Assembly (NCBI GenBank): GCA_026182355.1
Contig: JAPFBL010000241.1
Span: forward strand, 438,501-502,500
Reading direction: 5' to 3'
Source of the DNA: Hermatobates lingyangjiaoensis
Lineage: Eukaryota; Arthropoda; Insecta; Hemiptera; Hermatobatidae
Length of the DNA: 64,000 bases
Made by a program: the position numbers and the translations under genes. The notes below the pieces were generated by a model that made no database searches, had not been told where the DNA came from, and worked only from the letters and a program-made list of their open reading frames with translations. Each line of letters begins with the position of its first letter. Position 1 is the first letter of the stretch. Shown piece after piece: positions 48,701-62,600 of the stretch.

Positions 48701-51700
48701 GACTAATATACAGATTAATTTAGAACCAATGTTGATACTAATTTTTTTTTAAAAAAAGTGCTTTTAAAATTGCTAAACTCTTTATAGACTAAGAAATATC
48801 TGCCCTATACTTTTAATGGAACTCGAAATACAAATTAAGAAAACTTCTTTGTATGAAACCAGTATGTTATTGACAGTGTACAAATAACACTAGTTTTAAT
48901 ATGTATAGATTATTTTCATCATCTTTTGGATAAAACTTACATGCCAAATAATATTAATCAATATGGATTTATCCAAAGCATATAAAGTAAACTACAATTT
49001 TAAGATTCAAGACACTTGAATTACCCTGTGTTTGATGGAATCACTGTATCTACTTTTGGATGAAATTTAAATTTTCAGTTTAAACACTTCCTAGAAAATT
49101 GAAATTTGATTTCTTTCAATAAGATAAATTTAAATGATGGTAGATCAAATTGGTATGTATATAGCTTTTAAATAAACATTTTACAAAAACTCCTAAATAA
49201 ATTAAAACGTGCAATCAATGCTAAATATTGTTTAAGTGCTATGAGGATGTATAGTGACGTTTTTAAAAGATATTTTTATATAAATATGTGGAATTAATTA
49301 TCGTTTACAACATACCATCTTTTCCAGTTGTTCGTACTTTTCTCTGTTACCATGTAATGTTTCAATGGTTTCTTCATGGCGTCGAATCTGGAAACAAGTT
49401 AAGAAATTAAACATTTTTTTATGTTTATAATAAACGTTTGCGTTGAGTAGAAATATGAATAGTTTGTAGATTTTCCTTTTTTATGAGATGTGGTCTAATG
49501 CTTGGTACATTGACACTAGTACTGAAGACTCAGGGCTGGAATTCTGACTCTTTAGTACTTGGTTGCCACTAGTACTAAAGATTAAGGTTAGGTTGCAGTG
49601 GCAGTCCCACAATGGAACACACTTAGGCCAAGCATTGGCTCTTTGTGATATCACACAATGAAGATTGATTCTACAGTGGGAGCCCTAATTTTTTGCATAA
49701 CTCAAGTGCATTTAGAGTAGGGATCTTTAACGAGTACCTTACATCGTACAGGCTCGGGACCGACAGTTTAACGTCCTTTTCCGAGGGACGACGTGCTCAG
49801 ATTTATTCATCTCCCGCGTGAATAAATCGAGGGCCAAGTGGGGATCGAACCCCGGTCCTATCAGTTCAGAGGCGATCAAGTAACCACTGAGCTGGCCTGA
49901 TTACTTTACTAAAGATTAAAGGACAGAATTTTAGTTTTTTTGAAAGGCCTTAGTTTTTAGTACTAGGTCACCACTATTACTAAAGACTCTATAGAATCTT
50001 GATTCTTTAGTACTTGGTTGCCACAAGTACAAAAGACTAATAGCTAGAGTCTTTAGTACTTGACATTGACTTAGTGAAAGACTGAATGACTTGAGAAAGC
50101 CTCATTTAATGAGAGTACTAGTCATCTAACCTAATACGTAGGGGACACTCCAAGCTTTTAGTTAAGTATTATAATGGTAATATATCGTATTACAGTTAGT
50201 ATTAATATTAACCCTCACACATCGTATAACACCTGGAGAGCTCAACCAGTTTAGGGTCTTTCTGGTTCCCATCTTCAAGAACAACTGATTGTGGATTTCT
50301 TGTTTCTGATAACCTATACCTTCTATTTAGAACATTAAAACCGATGATGTCTATATAGTTAACTCTAGCATTTAATATTATAGTTAGTATTATTATTACA
50401 TTTTATTCGTCTCAAGTTCTTTGAAACTTTGTGAACCAGAAGGGCCCAAACCGGTCGAGCTCCTCAGATATTATACGAGGTATGATTCATAATATTACCA
50501 ACCTCAGTGGAAATAACCCATTAGTAATATATCATCTGTCTCCCAGAATGCCATTACTCCTAGAGAAAGTAGGAGTAACTTTAGGTTACAGTGGCTATCC
50601 CACAAGGGAACACATATAGGCCGAACATTGAGTCCTTTGTAATAACACACAATAAAGGTTGATTCTACAGTGGGAGTCCTAAATTTTACCTAACTCAAAT
50701 GTATTTAGATTAGCGATCTTTAAGGAGTACCTGATATCGTATAGACTAGAGACCGATGGCTTAACGTCCTCTCAGAGGGACGACATGCTCAGATTTATTC
50801 ACCTTTCACATGAATAAATGAAAATCAGGTGGGTATCGAACCCCGGACCTACCAGTTCAGAGGTGAGTATGTTAACTACTGAGCTAACCTGGCCCTTTCC
50901 TAGTGAAGGTATACTTATTCATAATTAATTTGTAACTTTTTACACTCATGCTGGCATTTTAGATCACCTGTTGTTGTCCGCGGGTCATTTGTTTTTGAAA
51001 CTCCATTCCTAAAGGGTCTAGCAGAAGTTATAAAATCCAAATAGTTCTGTGCAGTCAAACACAGGTATGTCTGCACGGTCTTTGGACCTATAATAAACTA
51101 CTTCTAGCCTTGAGTTTCTTAAAAATAAAATCAATCTGATGCTATTTTCTAATGCAGTTTTAGTTGTGAATTGAGTTTCCGCCCATTTATTATTATTACC
51201 ATATACAGATTTGCAAGATAACATATTGTTTTCGCTTAGTTTAATAAATTAATACCGTCCTTTTCTGGAAATAAGACCCTAGCACATTTTTAGGTCAAAA
51301 TCCGTGCTAGGGCTTCTTCTCGAGGGAGGGCTTCAAGTACATTAAGTAGATTTACATATTTATTTTTATACAGAAATTTAAATTTATTCGTTTACAGTCA
51401 TGTCATCTTCTGGAACAACGTCATAAATTATCACAATTTGGAATTTCGTTCTGATTTTCCTCCAAATCTATTTCGTGTAGAATCATTGGTCTGAATTTCT
51501 CATATCTTGCAATATAGCAGTGGTTAAATGAATACTTCTTGCCTAAGTAGCCTCCTTGAAACGAACTTTAGAAGTAAACAAGGAATTTCTTGGAATATTT
51601 TGTTCCAAAGAATTCCCGGAAATATTACGACAGCTAGAGATACCTACTACATTCAACAGCAATTTTTTAAGGAATTATATTTTTCACATTATCTTAACTA

Positions 51701-52713
51701 AGGTCTATTTTCAGGGGAGGGCTTATAGTGTAAAACGTCCCGAAAATCACGCTAGGATTTTTTTTTGGGATGTCTTATTTTCGGAAAAGGACGATAAAAT
51801 AAAAATATCTTGAAAGATACCACTTCTTCTTGCTTGCAATTGGTATCCCTCATAAAGTCAATTTCACTTTGGAGAGACTCTATTAACTTCTCTTGGCAAG
51901 CCTAAAATACATCAGAACTTATTAAAGTTAAGACTAAGAATGTAAAGGCTAATGATACAAAAATAGCAGTATAATATCAGTATTAGCAGTTATAATATAG
52001 CAGTATAATAGCAGTATCATTAGCAGTATTCCTAATCGCTAGAATATAAGTTAGATTTAGAAAAAAGTTAAATGCATGTTAAAAAAATTAATTTTAATTT
52101 TCAAACTTTTTTCTCTTTTTTTAACGATCCCCTAGTGGGTGATAACGTCAGCCGTTTACCGGCTTTTTGTTTGATCGGTGATTCTACAGATTCTACATTG
52201 GGAGTCCTAAATTTTGTCAAACTCAAGAACATTTCGAGTAGGGATCTTTAACGAGTACTTGACATCGTATAGGCTCGGGACTGACGGTTTGACATACTCT
52301 CCGAGGGGTCAACGTACTCAGATTTGAATAAATCTTCTCCCGAAAGAATAAATCGAGAGCTGCCATGTGGTGATGGAACCCCGGACTCCCACTCCAGAGG
52401 CGAGTACGTTAACCGCTGAGCTAACCTGGCTCTCTTTCAAACGTTATTTTAATAATATTTTCAAAATTATGGACAACAATCAGGTCTGCAGATACCTATG
52501 GGTCAGACAGTTTTATTACTACCATACAACTCTTCAGAGTTCGGGCGTCCCTCTGAAGGGATATTATCCGTTTCCCTGGCTTAAGGGTCACCTCGGTTAA
52601 GGTCTATGGCGTCTATGGAGCCAAATAAAATAAAATCGAGGTTAGTTCTCAGTCTTTAAAATAAACTGTCCAAGTTAGATTTATACCCAATAGGTAACTT
52701 GCTATCACTCATA

Positions 52714-52753
<40 letters not shown>

Positions 52754-52945
52754 CGGTTACTTGCCGTTGCGTCTACAACGTGCTTGGTCTCCCATTCTCT
52801 TTTCTCCTGAAGACGGATTACCCGAAAATTTGAGTCTGTAAGTGTGTTTCCCTACTTTGTGTGCTGCTCTTTGTTAATCTCGAACTCGTGTATATATATA
52901 TATATATATATAATAAAGTGTTTATTGTCCACACGGACCTTTCAT

Positions 52946-53028
<83 letters not shown>

Positions 53029-53587
53029 TATATTTTATTATTATTTTTATTTTATTTATTTATATATATATATTTTTTTTTATTTAACATTTATTTATTA
53101 TTTTTATTTTATCTAATTTATTTTATTTTATTTATTTTTATTCCTATTTTTTAAATTGCTTTAATTATTTATTTATTTTATTACTTTTATTTTTAATTGT
53201 TCTTATCCTTGTATTTTCATTTGTTTCTCATCGCCTTACCAACTCTGTTATCTTCCTTTTTCATGCTTTTAGGTATTTTTCACGGTATTCCTTTTTATAC
53301 TTCATTTATCTTCCTGCTGTTTATTTTACCTTCAATCAACCAGAACTGCTTTTCTTAATTCTTAATTTTAATTTTAATATTAATTTTCTTCTGATCGTCT
53401 CTACTTCATTACTTCCTGAACCGGGCGCGCGTGGCAGCACGGTCGGTTGCCGGGACGGTTTCCTGCCGTTGTGTTTCCGGCGTGCTTGGTCGCCCTTTCT
53501 CTCTTTTCTCCTGAAGACGGATCATCCGAAAATTTGAGTTTGTAAGTGTGTCTCTTTCTCTGTGTGTTGCTTTTCTTCGTTTGTGAA

Positions 53588-53640
<53 letters not shown>

Positions 53641-56600
53641 ACAAACCACAAGGAAAAAAAAAAAAAAGAAAACAGATGGAAAAAAATGCTCTGAGGCCTT
53701 TCAATTTATGTCATCAGAGAGCAAACAAGGTAAGAACTAGAAAGTAACATAACAGGTATGTACAAGGAAGGTAACTAAACAGCTGGGAAAACAAGAGTCG
53801 AAAAGGCATAATAAGAGAAAAACAAAAAATACCCAATACAATTAAACAATGCAAAATGAACAATAAGAAAATTAATTAAAATAAAAATATAAAAATATAA
53901 ATAGAATAAGAAACAAGTGTTATATATAATTCCTAACTATAAACAATATAAGATAAATATAAACAAATAGATACAAATTAAATTAATGCAATATCAAAAA
54001 ATAAACAATATTAAATTATTAACAAAACAAGAATACAAGAGAAAGTAATAAGTCAAATAAAAATTATGTTCTATTATTAGAATCCACAATCTGGTCAGAG
54101 TTCATGTTCAACGTTGCAAGTACATTTTGAAGGTCACCCACAGGACCAATTTGCCTAACTATACCTTCAATTAAAATTTCATCCAATCTAAAAAGCCCAT
54201 GACTTATATTTATTAGTTTATCAAAATTATACTTAATTAGGGCACTTTCTACTAAGTTCCTTTCCACATCAGATGAGAGAAATATCAATTCTTTGGAATC
54301 TTCCCATTTTATTGAATGATTTTTTGAATTAATATGTTGGAACAAGGCACTTGATTCTTCTTGCCGCCTAATAGTGTATTTATGTTGCTTCACTCTAGTA
54401 AGCAAACTTTTTCCCGTTTGTCCAACATATGAAAAATCACAATCTCTACAAGGAATCCTATAAACACAACCTTCCTTTTCTTTTCTTTCACAATTATTTA
54501 CAAGTCTGTTTAATAATTTCCCACCACTACTGAAAACAACTGAAATATCCATTTTTTTTCAAAAATACCGGGATGTCTCTTAGAGTTTGACTAAAGGGAA
54601 CAACCAGAAGGTTTCTATTTGTAAAGGGTTCTTTCTCATTTCTTGTTCTTAAGGATTCTTTAGTTTCTTTCAAAACTTTGTTTATTAGGGATCTTGGGTA
54701 TCTTAATGATGAGGCAATTTGATAGATGTTTTCAATTTCATCATTCAGGAATTCTTCACTACACAATTTTAACGCTCTTAAAATTTCTGAAACTTTTCAG
54801 AAATATGTTTTTAAGAGCGTTAAAATTGTGTAGTGAAGAATTCCTGAATGATGAAATTGAAAACATCTATCAAATTGCCTCATCATTAAGATACCCAAGA
54901 TCCCTAATAAACAAAGTTTTGAAAGAAACTAAAGAATCCTTAAGAACAAGAAATGAGAAAGAACCCTTTACAAATAGAAACCTTCTGGTTGTTCCCTTTA
55001 GTCAAACTCTAAGAGACATCCCGGTATTTTTGAAAAAAATGGATATTTCAGTTGTTTTCAGTAGTGGTGGGAAATTATTAAACAGACTTGTAAATAATTG
55101 TGAAAGAAAAGAAAAGGAAGGTTGTGTTTATAGGATTCCTTGTAGAGATTGTGATTTTTCATAAATTGATATTTCTCTCATCTGATGTGGAAAGGAACTT
55201 AGTAGAAAGTGCCCTAATTAAGTATAATTTTGATAAACTAATAAATATAAGTCATGGGCTTTTTAGATTGGATGAAATTTTAATTGAAGGTATAGTTAGG
55301 CAAATTGGTCCTGTGGGTGACCTTCAAAATGTACTTGCAACGTTGAACATGAACTCTGACCAGATTGTGGATTCTAATAATAGAACATAATTTTTATTTG
55401 ACTTATTACTTTCTCATGTATTCTTGTTTTGTTAATAATTTAATATTGTTTATTTTTTGATATTGCATTAATTTAATTTGTATCTATTTGTTTATATTTA
55501 TCTTATATTGTTTATAGTTAGGAATTATATATAACACTTGTTTCTTATTCTATTTATATTTTTATATTTTTATTTTAATTAATTTTCTTATTGTTCATTT
55601 TGCATTGTTTAATTGTATTGGGTATTTTTTGTTTTTCTCTTATTATGCCTTTTCGACTCTTGTTTTCCCAGCTGTTTAGTTACCTTCCTTGTACATACCT
55701 GTTATGTTACTTTCTAGTTCTTACCTTGTTTGCTCTCTGATGACATAAATTGAAAGGCCTCAGAGCATTTTTTTCCATCTGTTTTCTTTTTTTTTTCCTT
55801 GTGGTTTGTTTTCATTGATTGCATCACGTGTTTATTGTGATTTATCTGCATAATATATATATATTGTAAACAGGAAAACGATCCAAAAGGACAACAAAAT
55901 AAACGTTTCACGATGAATTACAAACACAGAACTAAGGAACAAACAGACTTACTGTCTTTAATTTTCGGTTGAACCGTCAACTCAGGAGAGTTGAGATAGG
56001 GACGCCAAGCGCACTTGTGAAGCGACGGTTGGTCTGTGCTAAGGGTAACCATGTGCTCTTGCGTGCCAGAGACAAGTCATTGGCGTGCCAAGTTTGGCAC
56101 GCGTGCCATAGGTTGCCCACCCCCCTGGTTAGACCAATGGCCTATCACAAAGTTTTTTTTTATCCAGGAAACGCAAATAGGAACCTGGTGTCCATCTCTC
56201 AGCGAGGACACCATAGATATTGGGCCATGCAGACTAACTTGAAAAACTCTCTCTCAAATTAATTCTTTTTTTCAATTTGAAGTTTTCAGGCAGAAACCAA
56301 ATTCAATATTCATAGGGTTTTTAAAATTAATTATTACAATTGTATACTTTTAAAGATATAAAATTTTTACATATAAAATACAAAGTTTGTCTGTCTGTCC
56401 GCAACAGAAATAATAATGGAGATATTTAGATACAAAGAAACATATAAACCTTATATAACATTTTTCGGGGGGACTAACAACGGATTTTGATTTTGATCAG
56501 GGTGCTTTTTGGGATCCACTTTAGAAAATGATTCTAAATTCTGGATCCTAGGAGAAAAGTTCTCCCTAATATATTTCTTTTTCTATTGCTGGAAAAAGTT

Positions 56601-59600
56601 AAAGGATATTTTATAACTAAAACATATTTAAATTTCCTCGAGAAAGATAATGATGTAATTTTGATTTCGATTATAATCTAATTTCCTATACCTTCGTATT
56701 AATTTTAAAAAAAAATGTGTTCAAATGTATAATAACTTTTATATTATATTTTTTTTGCGTAAGCTATAATTTTTATTCTATATTAATTTTATTTATCTGA
56801 AAAAAACTTAAGTGTATCGGAACTATAGAAAATTGAAATTGTTTTCGTTATATGTAGTTTATTATTAGAGTTGGAATTAAATTGTTACCCGGGCAACGCC
56901 GGGTAGATTAGCTAGTGCACACATAATTTTTTTTTTTTTTGGCAGGCTATATACAACTAAAAATACAATAACTAACAACTAATACAACTAAATACATAAA
57001 AACAGTTAAATTATGTTTTAAAAATACAGTGATCCACCCTATAACAAGGTACTCTTAAATGTGTTTTCATATAACGCGATTTCACGTCCTTCGTATAACG
57101 CGGGGATTTCTCGTTATACAGTAATCCACTCTATAACAAGGTACTCTTACAATGCGTTTTCATATAACGCGATTTCACGTCCTTCGTATAACGCGGGGAT
57201 TTCTCGTTATACAGTAATCCACTCTATAACAAGGTACTCTTACAATGCGTTTTCATATAACGCGATTTCACGTCCTTCGTATAACGCGGGGATTTCTCAT
57301 TATACAGTAATCCACTCTATAACAAGGTACTCTTACAACGCGTTTTCTTATAACGCGATTTCACGTCCTTCGTATAACGCGGGGATTTCTTATTATACAG
57401 TAATCCACTCTATAACAAGGTACTCTTACAACGCGTTTTCTTATAACGCGATTTCATGTCCTTCGTATAACGCGGGGATTTCTCGTTATACAGTAATCCA
57501 CTCTATAACAAGGTACTCTTACAACGCGTTTTCTTATAACGCGATTTCACGTCCTTCGTATAACGCGGGGATTTCTCGTTATACAGTAATCCACTCTATA
57601 ACAAGGTACTCTTACAACGCGTTTTCTTATAACGCGATTTCACGTCCTTCGTATAACGCGGGGATTTATCGTTATACAGTAATCCACTCTATAACAAGGT
57701 ACTCTTACAATGCGTTTTCATATAACGCGATTTTTTGTACTTTGTACAACGCGATTTCATGTACTTTGTACAACGCTTTTTCCTATAACACGGAACTAAT
57801 CTACCATATTATAGGGAGGATTACTGTAAACTGTTTTGCCTCAGGAGTTTCTCTTTTCAAGCCCTAACCGATTTCGGAATTTGTCCATCGTTTTTATTCT
57901 TTGATTAGAATTATAGGAAAGTCAAAATCGAAATTCCTTTGATTCGATTGTTCGTTTCCTATTTAACTAAGCCAAGTCCATACAAACTTACTTTATAAAA
58001 TTATTAAATTATACCATTAAATAAGTTATTTAGATTAAGTTAAATGAAACAATTATAGATTAAAGAAAATATTATTGAGTAAAATTCTAAGAGTTTATAT
58101 CAATATTTAAGTTTATTTATGTTCTGCTGTACCTTAAATAAGGAATATTTTTTAGTTTGCTCCTGACAATGGACGAGTTCCAAAACTGGTCAAGGCATGA
58201 GGAAAACGTGCAAGGTAAGACAATATATTTTTCAATATTACTAACAAATTGTGGTACTAACATGATATTTTTTTTCAATTAATATTATCTTATTTTTTTT
58301 ATAATAAAAATTTGTTATATTTAGTAAAAAATATAAAGATGGAAACATTCTTTCAGTGACACTATTACCTGCCACTCTTCGAAGTCTCTTGAAAAACTTT
58401 CCCTAGTGCATAAAGACACCTGCAATTCATATCAATTCTTACGAAACATTTACAAATAGCAGCTCTACTTTTTTTTAAAAGTAATAAAAAAAACTGGTGA
58501 TAAGAGAAATTTTATTTTTAACATAAAATTTTAATGAAATTTTATCTTATTTTTTATTGGAGTTAAAAGAAAAAGTAGATTGCATTAGAAAAACATATCT
58601 TTTTTATAAAAGTATAAAATATACATAAAGTAAGATGCTAACACTAATTATTATTTAGTTTTATTACGAAATATATATTTGACTTCCTTATCCTTTGAGT
58701 AAAAACTAATTACTTTTAAAAAAAGAAAGTTATTCTTAAATTTATTGCTATTCTTATAAAATGAAAATACAAACTATTTATTTAAATGTGTAACTTCAAA
58801 GTACTTCATATTATTATTTTCATTTTTTGTATAGAATTATTATAAACTATTTATAATGTAAATAGTTTAATCTATTATCATCAAAGTTTCATTTTGAAAA
58901 GTCTATTTATTTTTCAATTTTATATATATCTATAAAAAGATTTCACATAAACACGTGAAATAACAATCAATAATCAACCCATAATATGAAATGGGAAAAG
59001 AAGACAAAAGATCTTTCAACCGTAACAAGCGGTCTTTGTCAGGGTCAAAAACCCAACTGAGTTAAAAGATCTTAGTCTTGTTTTCCCATTTCATATTGTG
59101 GTTTGATCATATATATATATATATATATCAATAGTCTCTAACTTTCGGTTTGAATAGTCTTCAGGAGAGATAAGAGAGGGAAACCAAGTGCACTGGTTCA
59201 GAGACGGTTAAATCAGAGAGGGTTGGTGGAGACCTTCTCTGGGGAGACCCATAGAGGGTCTCCAACCAGTGCGCTTGGTTTCCCTCTCTTATCTCTCCTG
59301 AAGACGGTTTAAACCAAAAATTAGAGACTGTAAGTGTGTACTTTTAATTTCTCTATGTTCGTTTTTCTACATTGAACTATATATGTCCGTTTCGGATCGT
59401 ATTTCCAACAAATATATATATATATATATATACTAAATATAAGAAACAGTCCACAAGGACTATAAAACTTTAAATTACACAAATCACGACACAGAAAAGA
59501 GAATAAAAAGAACACTTACCGAATTCAATATTTCAGTAAGAAATATAATATTGAAATATTGAATTCTGTAAGTGTTCTTTGTGTAATTTAAAGTTATATA

Positions 59601-62600
59601 TATATATATATTTGGAAATTAACGTCGCTTTTTAATGCCATCTTCTAGAGTTAATAATTTATTTACATTAAATAAATTAAAAAAGTAATAACTAAATTTA
59701 TCTAAAAGTAGGTTAATAAATCAGGAATAGCTAGTTAAACAAAATCAAAGAAGAAAACTTGAAAAAGAAAAAAAAGTTCATTTTTTTCTTTTCAAACTTA
59801 TCTCAAAAGGCCTTATCAATCCTCCATTTATTTTATTATTGTTTTTAATATTTTTGTTGAAATTATAAGTTTTTTTTTGTAATAGGTTAAAGATATTTTT
59901 TCACTATTAAGTTTTGTTTAAATTAAAAATTAAGTTGCAAAAGAAAAAAATAAAAATAAAATTGAATTACCTTAGTAGAATCTCTTGGCAAAGAACTGTG
60001 TTGACTAATATCCGATCTGTTCATGAGTTGACCCATTAAGCCTTGCTGTAATAAATTAAATTAATCATGAAAAGACGTTATCCAGTTATCAGTTTGAAGA
60101 TACAAAGATATCAATAAAAAAAAAAGGAACAATTTCACTCATTTATTTGGTTTTAATAAGAATTAAACGAATTTTTAATTAATAGACTATAACAGGGGTG
60201 CTCATACTTTTTCAGTACGCGAGCTACTTATTAAAATGACTAAGTCAAAATGATCTACCGACCCATAAAAAGCTTATATTATTTTAAAATGTATTGAAAA
60301 TTCTTACTTTGCATTTCTAGATGAGCCAATATTGCAGGCATTCTACCACTATTAAATTAAATTAAATAAATCTATTTACGTTTTTTTTCTACTGTTCGTT
60401 TTTCTCCGTTGTAAGTAAGTCTAAGGAAGTCTTAGACTTCCTTAGACTTACTTACTTACTATACTTACTTACTTACTTACTTACTATACTTACTTACTTA
60501 CTATAATTACTTAGACTTGTCAACTACAGTATTTTTACAGAGCATTGTAAAAGAAAGTAGTCGTATTCGATGCTTGGATACGCGAGATTATTTGCTATGC
60601 CCATCTCTACCCTGTACATCAGTCAAATGATGGAATGGATGACAGGCTGACTGTCACTTTTTTGTAGTTACTAAGTGCACAATGAACAGGCAACTTTTTT
60701 TTTTCTTCAAAGTTGTATGTGATCTACCACTATTGGCCTCGCGATCGACATATTGAACACCTCTGGGCTATAAGAATTAAATTTACTTAAAACATTATAT
60801 CAGAAAAGATTAATAAAATAATTTATATTATCAAAAAAATTTAAATTTTAAAAAATTGACATAAATTGCAATACTATTAGTAAAAACACAAATATGTTAA
60901 TATTAACTGTAGAATTTTTACGAGTAATATTTTATGTATACATTGAAATGTTTCATTAAATTGCTTGCCTACATACGTATTTTAATCCCTTCATATTTTC
61001 TAGTTACTTTCTCTAACCTTCTTATTAACGATTTCCACTGGCAGGGAAGAGGATAAATAAGCCCTCCATATGATTTGCTATTTCATCCACTATTTATTTT
61101 TTTACTTATAGATACACTATAATTACACTACACTATTGGAAAAAAGTAAGAACAGACTTGTTTCGGTTATTCAACAACAATTCTCAATGTAAAATCTATA
61201 ACCAATAGGCAAGCAATTTAAGGAAACATGTTTGAAAGAAGACCTGCTCCCCAAATATACATTGAAACGTGGATACATTTCAAATTATTATTTTCATTAT
61301 TGTAGAAAATTATTATAGGTAAATACCATTTTTTTTATTGAATATTTATTATATTGTGCATTTATTGTTAAAAAGAAATCACAGAAAAAAAAATTGCTGT
61401 AGTTTTCTCAGGTTAAGTATTCTGAATAACTTTTTTTATTATTATTATGTAAAACTAAAATAGATAATAAATAATTTAGACGATGTAGACAATGTTTTAA
61501 GTAAATCAGACTACTTTAAAGAAAACTATCCTGTAGTGAACTTTGTGAAGGCAAACTTCTTTTTATCAAGGGGCAAAACTGTTGTTCTATTTAATATACA
61601 AATACATGTTTTACCATCTTTTGGTAAAACATTGATGTATATCGGTAAATATACAAATCTTTTCAATATAGTATTTCTTGTAGCATGTAATTTGATTTTA
61701 TTAATATTTCAATTTTTAAATTAAAATAAATTATCACACAATTTCAGTAGATTTTGACTCCTACACTTAGTATAATAGATATATGAATAAACAAGAAAGA
61801 ACAGTTTCAATTTTATTAATTTATTTGGTTTTGAATAGTAAGAATAAAACGATTTTTTTAAATTCTACTAGTTAACAATGTATACAACTTGTTTAGTAAT
61901 TATTCAAAAATAGTTTTAAACAAAGAAAACAACAGCAATGATATTTTAATTAAGTTGGGTAATACTTGCATTGGAAGAGACGTCTTGAAGTTGTTGTGCC
62001 AAATTATTTTCCTAAAAAAAAACATTAAACTTTTTTATGAAAAATAAAAAATTATTTTTTCAATATTATTATATAAAATACAATTGATTATGATATATAA
62101 TTAATAACAAATTTAAAATAATAATAATAATAAAATATTATTATTGTAGGGTAAAAATCTAATGAAATGGTCTCTACATATAAAAATTTAATGATGTAAA
62201 CAACGCGTTTCGAACACCTAGTGTTCTTCCTCAGGCATTAACTAAAAAATTTAGTGAATGCCTGAGGAAGAACACTACGTGTTCGAAACGCGTTGTTTAT
62301 ATCATTAAATTTTTATATGTGGAGACCATTTCATTAGATTTTTACCCTACAATGAGTAAATACCACATAATAACTGATTGCACTACATTAGAAAATATTA
62401 TTAATTCGTATTAATAAAATAATGGTACATTTATATAATTTTTATTAAATAATACAAATTTAAGTTTACCTTGATTTCACCCAAGGTACATGTCAATTCA
62501 TTGATTGCATCATCTAATTCTGATAGCTTAGCAGATACAATCTTTCTTGATTCCAGAAACAAATGATCATCACAGACATTTTCTTGTTCCTTAAAAATTT

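Larger units (their letters stand above)
53636..55850. mobile_element. Giant PLE palindrome (head-to-head copies)
   Basis: A minus-strand PLE 3' half (left arm, about 53636-54780) faces a plus-strand copy (about 54811-55820) across a 30-bp spacer that is itself imperfectly palindromic (TTTCTGAAA / TTTTCAGAAA). The arms are almost identical except for about 140 bp missing from the right arm. Each arm ends in GAAAACAAACCACAAGG or its complement. Confidence 0.9.

Noticed and set aside
52844..53154. Frames with poly-Asn or poly-Ile runs
   Set aside because: Direct translation of (AAT)n and (TA)n microsatellites.
57078..57760. Regular repeats that might be read as a CRISPR array
   Set aside because: The whole 93-bp unit is repeated, with no variable spacers, and the DNA is eukaryotic.
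57061..57867. 268-codon frame with a 31-residue repeat
   Set aside because: The frame stays open because the tandem unit is 93 bp; it lies inside a TIR element and has no conserved domain.
58155..58214. Plus-strand exon-like segment (AG before, GTAAGA after)
   Set aside because: No partner exons on that strand were found and only one frame is open.
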